Source: JAQBVV01 sp965249205 (GTDB lineage: Bacteria > Acidobacteriota > Vicinamibacteria > Vicinamibacterales > UBA2999). Taken from it: a stretch of DNA of 64,000 nt. The DNA lies in assembly GCA_965249205.1 (NCBI GenBank), contig CBDFLL010000004.1:186001-250000 (forward strand). The letters are read 5' to 3'. Below are positions 25,170 through 32,507 of the stretch, piece by piece (position 1 is the first letter of the stretch; every line of letters starts with the position of its first letter). The notes under the pieces are model-generated. The model saw only the letters and a program-made list of their open reading frames with translations. It did no database searches and was not told the origin of the DNA. Position numbers and translations under genes: made by a program.

Positions 25170-25490
25170 TTACGGCGCTTCGAGGGACGACACGTCGTAC
25201 CCGCTCTCCCTCAAATGCCGAACGATGACCTGTCGTACCGTGGCCAGCGACTGAACCTCTCCGTCTTCAAGTGGAGCGGTGTGCCCGTCAAGCCGCGTTA
25301 TCTGAATCTCCGTCGTGTTGAGACCCAGCCGGTACAGCCGATCACCCAGCGCGACCTGGACGGTCCGCAGGTTGTAAAAGGGTGGGTCTTCGAAGGGTGG
25401 GGCTTCGTCCCCGCTATCAGCCGTCGACTCGAAACTGAAGATCGGTCGATGCCGGTCTGGCTCGGGTCCGATCAGCGACTGACCGGTCAT
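25170..25490 (-). CDS. Hypothetical protein
   Basis: A 106-residue acidic, soluble protein (for example GDEAPPFEDPPFYNLRTVQVALGDRLYRLG). Regular amphipathic pattern suggests that it is real; no family is recognised. It is preceded by a gap of about 160 bases and is on the same strand as the methyltransferase operon. Confidence 0.4.
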   Translation of the reverse strand: MTGQSLIGPEPDRHRPIFSFESTADSGDEAPPFEDPPFYNLRTVQVALGDRLYRLGLNTTEIQITRLDGHTAPLEDGEVQSLATVRQVIVRHLRESGYDVSSLEAP

Positions 25491-25650
25491 CCAGTTATAT
25501 TCTAAATATTGCTCCTGAGGTACTCAGGCTCGCTCCGCTTGGCGGTGCTCGATGCTTGAGGCTCCGGAGTCGGAGGCCCGGGTGACACCTCGACCCAGGA
25601 GTGGCCAGACATTAGCGATCTTTCGCGGATGACCCTCGATCTGCCGCGCA

Positions 25651-26136
25651 CTACGATGAGGGTCGCCCCTTCATCACGAACCAGAGTCCGGACACACCAA
25701 GGAACGATGTGGCAAGACGCACCAACCACGGAACGACGGGGGAATCGCGGTAGAGGCTCAGACCTCCGCGAATGCGAGTCTCGCCGAGCCTTGTCTCGTC
25801 GGAGACGGCCCGGCGAGAGCGATCGATGTGATGAGTGTCAGCCACGGACGGATGAGTCACGATGGCTTCGATGCCTTGCTGCGAAGCGTCGCCCAAGTCG
25901 TAGGCCCAGGTTGTTCCCGCCAGGAACTCGCCGGACACGAGCTTCAGTTGGTGCTCCATCTCCGTTTTCACGTTGTCGCTGACGCCCTCAGCCCAGCGGA
26001 TATTCACCCGCGGCGCGAGGGACGGGGGAATAAACACGTGAAGCCAGCCGGCAACCAGGAGAACAAGGGCACTGGTCAAGGCCAGCACGCCGATCTGCCG
26101 AGAATCTCTCCTTGTCGGGGGTGGAGTTGCGGTCAC
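25651..26136 (-). CDS. Hypothetical membrane protein
   Basis: A 161-residue protein with an N-terminal helix (IGVLALTSALVLLVAGWLHV), a polar extracytoplasmic part of about 95 residues and a second helix near the C-terminus (WLVRLATSFLGVSGLWFVM). The central part has FIPPSLAPRVNIRWAEGVSD, also seen in membrane proteins near glycosyltransferases, but no function is assigned. It is island cargo. Confidence 0.5.
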   Translation of the reverse strand: MTATPPPTRRDSRQIGVLALTSALVLLVAGWLHVFIPPSLAPRVNIRWAEGVSDNVKTEMEHQLKLVSGEFLAGTTWAYDLGDASQQGIEAIVTHPSVADTHHIDRSRRAVSDETRLGETRIRGGLSLYRDSPVVPWLVRLATSFLGVSGLWFVMKGRPSS

Positions 26137-26282
26137 GGGACCCCGTACGGGATGGCCGTCGGGCTTGGCATCCCCAAAGTACGCACGCTCCTGAGCCCGT
26201 GGTTGGACCCTCGGCCACTCTCAGTCATCCGCTCATTTTCTCACGGTGCGCTTCTCACTCGTATGGATCGTTGCGGAACCCT

Positions 26283-26528
26283 GTGAGCATCAACGTTTCG
26301 TCTCGCGCCACAGGGACGGTCGCCCTGCTGGTCGTCGCGTCTGCGGTAGGCTTCCGATTCCTCGACCCCGTCGTGCCATCCACCGCGGCGCTCGGGTTCC
26401 TGACTGCGAGTGCTGCAGTGGGCGTCATACCCGGCATGTTGCTCGCCCTCTTGTGGCGTCCACGACCCCAACTCACAGCACTGGAGGCGATAGGATTCGG
26501 CATCGCAACCAGCCTCGGCCTCGTATAG
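26283..26528 (+). pseudogene. N-terminal remnant of a polytopic membrane protein
   Basis: 81 codons from a GTG start, with two or three hydrophobic helices and the sequence GMLLALLWRPRPQLTALEAIG, a start common to large DUF1616-like or GT39-like membrane proteins in acidobacteria. It stops abruptly after ATSLGLV, far short of the usual several hundred residues, with no continuation in the other frames. Confidence 0.5.
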
Positions 26529-26628
26529 GGCGCCGACCGGGACGGCCAGAATGGAAATCCCGGCGAAGATCATACTGTCGCGTTGATTGATTCGGAATGC
26601 GGATCATGGAAAAGGGGGGAGCAAGATC

Positions 26629-26796
26629 ATGAACGCAGGCGGCACAGCGAAAGACCAATCCATCGGGGTATCCGTCGAAACCGAATGGGGTACTCTGACT
26701 GAAGTCATCATCGGCATCGCGCCGGGCGAGCACAAGACGCCGACCCGATTTCCCGTCACGCTTCCGAACAAAGCGAAGTTCTATACTCCGGACGTG
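26629..26796 (+). pseudogene. Amidinotransferase-like N-terminal fragment
   Basis: About 56 codons starting MNAGGTAKDQSIGVSVETEWGT. The block VETEWGTLTEVIIGIAPG resembles the beginning of arginine:glycine/inosamine amidinotransferases. The frame then passes into unrelated sequence that in another frame is a transposase end, so the gene was cut. Catalytic residues are absent. Confidence 0.45.
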
Positions 26797-26950
26797 CGCG
26801 AGCTGCTGATTTCGTCCGCCGGCGAGCCCTTCGCCCGTGGCTGCGCTACTACAATCATGACCGGCCGCACGCGAGCCTGAACTATGAACCGCCCCTCTCA
26901 CGACTGACGAGTGCTGCGTGATGAACAACGTGTTTGACTTCAACATCTAG
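26797..26950 (+). pseudogene. IS481/IS3-like transposase C-terminal remnant
   Basis: In the frame shifted against the amidinotransferase fragment the sequence reads WLRYYNHDRPHASLNYEPPL then SRLTSAA and a stop, then a second short frame MNNVFDFNI. This is the typical rve-transposase tail with the YN..RPH motif and a DN-type last segment, with one frameshift. Only this end survives. Confidence 0.65.
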
Positions 26951-27012
26951 CTGGCGGCAAGCACGCGGCGGCTAGGACGCTTGGTGCAATAGGCGGTAAG
27001 ATCAACGCTCTT

Positions 27013-27089
27013 CAGTGACGGGCGCAGCTTGGTAGCGCGCCTGCTTTGGGAGCAGGATGTCGCGGGTTCGAATCCTGTCGCCCCGACCA
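27013..27089 (+). tRNA. Degenerate tRNA-Pro(TGG)
   Basis: D-arm to CCA end is well preserved: GCGCAGCTTGGTAGCGC, anticodon arm CTGCTTTGGGAGCAG with TGG anticodon, T-loop GGTTCGAATCC and CCA. The 5' acceptor strand (CAGTGAC) pairs at only three of seven positions with the 3' strand (CGCCCCG), where CGGGGCG is expected. It is likely a pseudo-tRNA or the far side of another integration event rather than a working gene. Confidence 0.6.
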
Positions 27090-27159
27090 CTTTTCGCTTC
27101 GGCCGTTGACGTATCGTTGACGTAGTTCTCCGGCAAGTGACGATTGAGGGCCACCTCGA

Positions 27160-28692
27160 ATGTTTCCGACTGTCTTCCTGTTGATGTTGAGTGCCGTTCT
27201 GCTGGCGTTGTTTGTGCCCCTGTCGATCTATGCGGAGAACCGCGGCGAGGTGCTCGCCTTGGAGACGCTAGCTCCACTTGGGCTCTTGGTGCTGGCGAAC
27301 GCCGTACTCATCGGGCTGGCCCGAGTCGCGAAGCTCAATCTCCGAAAGTTTGCGGTCGTGCTTTCCGTCTTCTGGGTCGGCTTCTTCCAGTTCGGAATGC
27401 TCAAACCCGTCCTGCTCCGCACGGGGCTCTCGGACCACCTGCTGGGTGTCCTGGTTATTCTCGCGCTACTCGGCATCGGAGCGCTCGTCTGGCGGGTTGA
27501 GCGGGTCTCGGACCCGCTGGTCGGATGGTTCGTCCTCGTATTCGCAGCAAGCGTCTCCGCCTACCCGCTCGGTGTACTCGCGTTCGACCTCACATCGGAA
27601 GCCCTCGGGGCGACCCGGTCTTCCCTGTTCCGCACCGCCCCCGCTCCGCTGGACGCAAGTGTGGGCGAAGGGGCCGATATCTTCTACGTCCTACTCGACG
27701 GCTACGCGGGGTCGGATGTACTGTCTGGCGACTTCGGCTACGACAACGAACCGTTTTTACAATTGCTGCGAGACCAAGGGTTCGTGGTTATGGACCGGAG
27801 CCGATCGAACTATGCGAAGACGATCCACTCTCTCGCGTCCGCCTTCAACATGGACTACCTCGACTTGCTGGTGGAGGAGGAAGGCGAGGATTCGACGAAC
27901 GCCCTGCCGATCGTCCACTCAATCCACGACTCCCGTCTCAACCGCACCTTGCGAGCGGCGGGCTATCAGGTATCTGTGGTGCTCGGGAGCACTCACTTGC
28001 TTCCCAAAGAGCCGATCGAGTCGATCGACGATGTCCGCAGCTACACGCAGAGCAGCCAGTTCGCGCTGACGGTGTCCGGGCGTACGCCTCTGTCCGCCGT
28101 GCTCGATCCAGTATTCGACTTCGACTTCGACGTGGACGGGAAGCCGTGGGTCCCAGATTCCCACGAGTGGGTGCTGGAGCAAGGCCTCGATCTCGCCTCC
28201 AACGATCGACGAGACTTCGCGTTCCTGCATGTGTTGTCGCCCCACGAGCCCTACTACTTCGATGAGCAGTGCAACGTAGTGGCGGAGTACCGGCATCAGA
28301 GTTGGAACAATTACGAGGGTCCGTTCGACGCCTATCGCGCCGCCTACATCGGCCAGCTCCGCTGTACCAACCGGTTAGTCGAGCGGTTCCTCAGCGAACT
28401 CGACACTCATCGCCCGAAGCCCATCGTCGTCATCCAGGGCGATCATGGCCCGTCCGAGATCGAGAGCAACGTGCTTGATCGAGAGGGCATCGACGAAGCG
28501 CGTTTCCGATCCAGCATCCTCAACGCGATCCGCGTACCGGGTGCGGAGCACCTGCCAACCACTCGGGACATGACGCCGGTGAACAACTTTCGGGTCGTGC
28601 TGGGGCAGCTCGGGCTCGCGCCGGACGAGAAGCTCGAAGACCGCAGCTACAGTTCGAGCTACGAACGCCCGTATGAGTTCGCTCGCTGGTAG
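27160..28692 (+). CDS. Membrane-bound sulfatase-fold (alkaline phosphatase superfamily) protein
   Basis: A 510-residue protein. Five N-terminal membrane helices (to about residue 155) precede a periplasmic catalytic domain beginning ADIFYVLLDGYAGSDVL, where the nucleophile region is normally found, with SNYAKTIHSLASAFNMDYL and the metal motif QGDHGPSE. The build resembles LTA synthase or phosphoethanolamine/phosphoglycerol transferases. Together with the methyltransferase and the YIDPSGG protein it suggests an envelope-glycan modification set. It begins 70 bases after the degenerate tRNA-Pro. Confidence 0.75.
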   Translation: MFPTVFLLMLSAVLLALFVPLSIYAENRGEVLALETLAPLGLLVLANAVLIGLARVAKLNLRKFAVVLSVFWVGFFQFGMLKPVLLRTGLSDHLLGVLVILALLGIGALVWRVERVSDPLVGWFVLVFAASVSAYPLGVLAFDLTSEALGATRSSLFRTAPAPLDASVGEGADIFYVLLDGYAGSDVLSGDFGYDNEPFLQLLRDQGFVVMDRSRSNYAKTIHSLASAFNMDYLDLLVEEEGEDSTNALPIVHSIHDSRLNRTLRAAGYQVSVVLGSTHLLPKEPIESIDDVRSYTQSSQFALTVSGRTPLSAVLDPVFDFDFDVDGKPWVPDSHEWVLEQGLDLASNDRRDFAFLHVLSPHEPYYFDEQCNVVAEYRHQSWNNYEGPFDAYRAAYIGQLRCTNRLVERFLSELDTHRPKPIVVIQGDHGPSEIESNVLDREGIDEARFRSSILNAIRVPGAEHLPTTRDMTPVNNFRVVLGQLGLAPDEKLEDRSYSSSYERPYEFARW

Positions 28693-28840
28693 GTCTTCAA
28701 GCACGCTTAGCGCCAACGGCACCGAGCCCCTGTTTAGCACGGACGCCCCGCATCTTGCATCACTTGTTGTTTGTCAGCACCGACCACTCGAACGGCTCTC
28801 AGCAGACGCCACAAACGTACCCACGGCCGAAAAGACTGAA

Positions 28841-29113
28841 CTAGACTCTATCGTGCATTAACGGACGAGGTCGGTTTCTGCTTTGGGAGCAGGAAACACA
28901 CACGGGCAGGTACAGGCGCGTGCATCGCTGATCGCATTTGGGACACCGGAGGAAGACGCGCCCTCGTCTCCTGGCGGCGTTCTGGCGGACTTCCCAGGAG
29001 GCGGTGATCTCACGGCCTTCGACGGTGTAGGTGGACATGCCTCTGGCTCCTGAGCGCACGCGGGAGGCATCGTGTTGCAGCAGCGCCGTGTACACCTCCT
29101 CGGCCTTCAGCAT
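28841..29113 (-). pseudogene. Zinc-ribbon protein, truncated
   Basis: About 90 codons with TASWEVRQNAARRRGRVF followed by LRCPKCDQRCTRLYLPVC, a zinc-ribbon pattern (RCPxC..R...LYLP) found in a family of small proteins near phage and transposon genes, where a second CxxC and longer tail are usual. After LYLPVC the frame enters sequence containing a 17-base copy of the tRNA-Pro anticodon arm and soon stops, so the 3' end is lost. Confidence 0.4.
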
Positions 29114-29141
29114 TGACCAACACTCGGTCACGCGGGTTCAC

Positions 29142-29307
29142 CTAGCAGCCCGTGGTGAAAGTCCGGCGTCGCACCGAGACGAGCGAGGCGCCTCGCGGAC
29201 AAGGCGCGACGACTGAAAATACCGCCTGTATTTGAAGGAGGAGCAACGCAGATCGCGAGGATGCGTCGCTCGTCGAATGCAGACGGACTTTTGCCACGGG
29301 CTGCTAG
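29142..29307. mobile_element. CTAG-ended palindromic element, copy 2
   Basis: A 166-base copy of the element at 3694-3963, lacking the two nested palindromes. Ends are CTAGCAGCCCGTGGTGAAAG and, on the other strand, CTAGCAGCCCGTGGCAAAAG, 25 bases of near-perfect inverted repeat. It is inside the tRNA-Phe island. Confidence 0.85.
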
Positions 29308-29458
29308 GCCCCCAGCGTCCTCCAGGACAGCTTACGGCGGCCTCGTGGGGCAGAATCCAACGCACAGGCTTTCGCGACCCACGATTTCGTCTGCGTGTGA
29401 CCCTAGCGTGATCCCAATTAAGCGCGTGCCGAATAATTCGCCTAATTGTTAGTAAATT

Positions 29459-29534
29459 TGGTGCCGAGGGACGGAATTGAACCGCCGACACCGTGATTTT
29501 CAGTCACGTGCTCTACCAACTGAGCTACCTCGGC
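29459..29534 (-). tRNA. tRNA-Phe(GAA)
   Basis: A complete cloverleaf of 76 bases with encoded CCA: acceptor GCCGAGG, D-arm GCTCAGTTGGTAGAGC, anticodon loop CTGAAAA (GAA), T-arm GGCGGTTCAATTCCGTC. It lies at the right edge of the island, with its 3' end facing inward. Confidence 0.95.
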
Positions 29535-30042
29535 ACTGGGCGTATTCGCGAACGTGGAAGGACCCCGGAGTATAGCACGCTCGATCACCGCCGGCCGCGG
29601 CCGATCCGGATTGGAACAGGTGACGCATCGCGCATAGAATCAGCGCCGCCCACAGTGTTGCCTCCACAGTGTTGCCTCCACAGCGTCGCCTCCACAGCGT
29701 CGCCTCCTGAGTGCTGCTTTCAACGCGCTACATCTCGCGGGCGCTGCTATCCACACAGCGCAGCTTGGTATCACCATTGAAAAGCGAGAATCTCTGGACA
29801 ACGAACGCCGAGATTGTACGGTCCTGGTCATATCGGGACGCATCACGCTGGGTGAATGCCACGGGGATCTGAGAAACGCGGGGCGGGGGTTCGTCGATCG
29901 AGGACATCGACTCCGTCCCGTCGGCGCACCGACTGTCACCACGCGCTAGGCTCCAGCCGGTGTACGCTTATTACTGCGAAACAGCGGGCTGACGACAACA
30001 GGCTGCCAGCCGTCCATCAACCACCACGAGGTAGGAACCCGC
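29535..30042. other. Gene-free stretch between tRNA-Phe and the parvulin gene
   Basis: No believable gene on either strand. It contains a 14-base tandem repeat (29650-29705). The last part leads to a GGTAGGA ribosome site for the GTG start at 30043. Confidence 0.5.
29650..29705. repeat. Four tandem copies of a 14-base unit
   Basis: Unit CCACAGTGTTGCCT occurs twice, followed by two copies of the variant CCACAGCGTCGCCT. The change is paired (TG to CG twice), as expected if one unit was copied after mutation. Confidence 0.85.
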
Positions 30043-31110
30043 GTGACTCGAATTACCCCGCTCATTCTCATGCTCTTGCTCGCCGGATGCTCGTCTGATA
30101 CCCCAGAGACTCCGGTTGACCAGGCCAACGACGGCAACGCCGCTGGTACCGGAGCCTCCGAGGGCGCGGCGCCCAGTGCTGGTGCGCCACTGAGACCATC
30201 TGAGCCAGCGGCACCGGTCCCGGCCCAGTTGCCTGAGATCGTGGCGTACGTCAACGGTGAACCGATTACCGGCAACGACGTCGAGAGGGGCATCGCCGAG
30301 CTTGAAGCACGAGCCGGCCAACCGGTGCCCCCGGGTCAGCGTAACCAGGTGGTTCGCGACGTACTCAACCAACTCATCGGGTACCGGCTGCTGTTGCAGG
30401 AAACCCAGGAGCGCCGGACGTCGGTGCCCGAGGCCGATGTCGACGCCAGGGTCGCCGCGTTGCGCGCGCAGTTCCCATCAGAGGAAGCATTTGCCGAGAC
30501 ACTTCAGCTCCAGGAGATGACACTGGAGATGCTGCGCACGGATGCGCGCCGTTCGCTGCAAGTGGATGCACTGCTCGAATCCGAGATCGGCACTAGCCCA
30601 CCGGTGACGCCAGAGGAGATCGCCGAGTTCTACGAGCAGAATCCCGCGGATTTTCAGCAGGGCGAACAAGTGAGGGCCAGCCATATTCTGCTCAGCTTTC
30701 CGGAGGACCCCGACGCCGCGGCCAAGGAGGAGATCCGCGTCCGGGCGGCGGGCGTGCTGAATCTGGTGCAGACAGGAGCGGATTTCGCCGGGGCTGCCAG
30801 GCAGTACTCCGACGATCCCGGTAGCCGGCCCAACGGCGGGGATCTCGGGTACTTCCAACGAGGACAGATGGTGCCCCCTTTCGACGAGGCAGCGTTTTCG
30901 CTCGCGCCCGCGCAGATCAGTGACCTGGTCGAAACGTCGTTTGGGTACCACATCATCCAGGTGACCGACAAACAGGCAGCGGGAACCATCCCGCTTGCTG
31001 ACGTCAGGCAGGAGGTGCAGGCGTACCTTGAGGGCCGCAACCGCGACCTGGAGATGCAGGCGTTTGTCGATAGTCTCAGAGCTGAGAGCAACGTCGACAT
31101 CTACATCTGA
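30043..31110 (+). CDS. Parvulin-type peptidyl-prolyl isomerase lipoprotein (SurA/PrsA-like)
   Basis: A 355-residue lipoprotein beginning MTRITPLILMLLLAGC from a GTG. After a Pro/Ala-rich linker (to about residue 65) comes a SurA-N-like chaperone region (VAYVNGEPITGNDVERGI, then helices) and a rotamase domain (about 205-310: VRASHILLSFPEDPD, YSDDPGSRPNGGDLGYFQRG, SFGYHIIQV). It likely assists folding of outer-membrane proteins, of which this genome has many large ones. The S4-domain gene follows after four bases. Confidence 0.87.
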   Translation: MTRITPLILMLLLAGCSSDTPETPVDQANDGNAAGTGASEGAAPSAGAPLRPSEPAAPVPAQLPEIVAYVNGEPITGNDVERGIAELEARAGQPVPPGQRNQVVRDVLNQLIGYRLLLQETQERRTSVPEADVDARVAALRAQFPSEEAFAETLQLQEMTLEMLRTDARRSLQVDALLESEIGTSPPVTPEEIAEFYEQNPADFQQGEQVRASHILLSFPEDPDAAAKEEIRVRAAGVLNLVQTGADFAGAARQYSDDPGSRPNGGDLGYFQRGQMVPPFDEAAFSLAPAQISDLVETSFGYHIIQVTDKQAAGTIPLADVRQEVQAYLEGRNRDLEMQAFVDSLRAESNVDIYI

Positions 31111-31114
31111 GCGA

Positions 31115-31501
31115 GTGGAAGACGCAACACGCTTGGACGTGTGGCTCGACGTGGCGTGCCTGTTCAAGACACGATCGGAGGCCAAGCGCGCCTGCGAGAG
31201 CGGAAAAATCGAGGTCAACGGCCAGAGCGCCAAACCCAACCGGCTCGTACGCGACGCCGACCGCATCCGCATCGGCCGCCCCTATGGCCGTCACCAGGAC
31301 GTCATCGTGCGAATCGCGCTCTCGCAGCACGTCCGGAAATCGGAGGCGAAGGCGCTCTATGACGACGTGACCCCGAAGCCGAGCGCCGAGGAACTGGAGA
31401 TACGCCGCATGGAACGTGTCTATCGGGCCGCCGCGCGGGCCGCCGGCACGCCGGATCAGCGCCAGCGGCGCGAACTGAGACGGCTCAAGGAACGGGGCTG
31501 A
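31115..31501 (+). CDS. S4-domain RNA-binding protein (Hsp15-like)
   Basis: A 128-residue protein with an S4 domain at its N-terminus: RLDVWLDVACLFKTRSEAKR, then GKIEVNGQSAKPNRLVRDAD. This is the layout of Hsp15, which binds free 50S subunits with nascent chains. The C-terminal half is helical and highly basic. The GTG start at 31115 is chosen because longer frames overlap the parvulin gene deeply and lack S4 character. Confidence 0.8.
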   Translation: MEDATRLDVWLDVACLFKTRSEAKRACESGKIEVNGQSAKPNRLVRDADRIRIGRPYGRHQDVIVRIALSQHVRKSEAKALYDDVTPKPSAEELEIRRMERVYRAAARAAGTPDQRQRRELRRLKERG

Positions 31502-31505
31502 ACGC

Positions 31506-32495
31506 ATGCCCCGCAATCAGGAAGTCATCCGCCAGTGGAAGGTGCTCCACGCCCTCGAATCCTCGCGCCACGGTTCGACGATCGCCGCGCTGGCGACGGA
31601 ACTGGCCGTCACAACACGGACAATCCGACGCGACCTCGCAGCGCTGCAGGAAGCTGGCTTTCCGCTGTTCGACGATCGCGACGAAGAGAGCGGCGGCGTA
31701 CGGTGGCGCCTCGGCGGCCAGCTCCTTAAGGGGCTTGAGACCGGGTTTACGCTTCAGGAGTTGTGTGCGCTCTACCTGAGCCGTAATCTGCTCGAGGCGG
31801 TGGCACCGACACCGTTCCAGCGCGACCTCGGCCTTGCGCTTGGGAGGCTCGAAAAACTGCTCTCCCCCCGTCTCCGCACCTTCCTGGATAGGTTACCCGG
31901 CGTGCTGACGGCAAAGCCTGGACCCCGCGCTCGAAAGGGCGGCTCGTCCGACGGTATCGTCGGCCGGCTGCTCGAAGCGATCCTCCACTACCGCGTCGCG
32001 ACGATGCGGTATGACTCCATGTCGAGCGGAGTGGTCAAGGACTACCTGATGCACCCGTATCGCATGGCGTTCGCGCAGGGAGGTCTCTACCTGCTCGCCT
32101 ATGTGCCGGCCTACGAAGACATCCGCACATTCGCGGTCGATCGCATCGTCTCGGTCTCGCTCGACAAGCAGACGTTCGCGCCGAAGGAACGGATCGGGGA
32201 CGACGTCTTCGCCAATTCGCTTGGCGTCAATACAGGGCCTGGCGCCGAGGTGGAGATTGCGTTCGAATCCCGTGTCGCGCCGTACGTGCGCGCACGCGTG
32301 TGGCACGCCTCCCAGCAACTGCGCGCCGGCGCCGACGGGGGGTTAGTGCTTTCGATGAACGTGTGTCACGATTGGGCACTTCGGAGTTGGATCCTGAGTT
32401 GGGGTCCCTTCGCCCGCGTGCTCGCCCCTGCCGCGCTGGCGGAGCAACTTCGTTCGGACCTGCAGGCGGCAGCCGACCGTTACACACACGCGTAA
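31506..32495 (+). CDS. WYL-domain transcriptional regulator
   Basis: A 329-residue regulator with an N-terminal winged helix (ESSRHGSTIAALATELAVTT, TRTIRRDLAALQEAGFP), a middle linker and a WYL domain (about 150-240) including HPYRMAFAQGGLYLLAYVPAY and RTFAVDRIVSV. WYL proteins sense nucleic-acid or nucleotide ligands. Its stop is 12 bases from the UPF0182 gene, and its start is 4 bases from the S4 gene, so all belong to one plus-strand operon. Confidence 0.88.
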   Translation: MPRNQEVIRQWKVLHALESSRHGSTIAALATELAVTTRTIRRDLAALQEAGFPLFDDRDEESGGVRWRLGGQLLKGLETGFTLQELCALYLSRNLLEAVAPTPFQRDLGLALGRLEKLLSPRLRTFLDRLPGVLTAKPGPRARKGGSSDGIVGRLLEAILHYRVATMRYDSMSSGVVKDYLMHPYRMAFAQGGLYLLAYVPAYEDIRTFAVDRIVSVSLDKQTFAPKERIGDDVFANSLGVNTGPGAEVEIAFESRVAPYVRARVWHASQQLRAGADGGLVLSMNVCHDWALRSWILSWGPFARVLAPAALAEQLRSDLQAAADRYTHA

Positions 32496-32507
32496 GAAGG
32501 GGTCCCC

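Noticed and set aside
27002..27277. Minus-strand protein ending GDRIRTRDILLPKQARYQAA
   Set aside because: This is the translation of the tRNA-Pro sequence, a well-known annotation artefact.
29650..29705. CRISPR array
   Set aside because: Units are only 14 bases and directly abut each other with no spacers; no cas genes are present.
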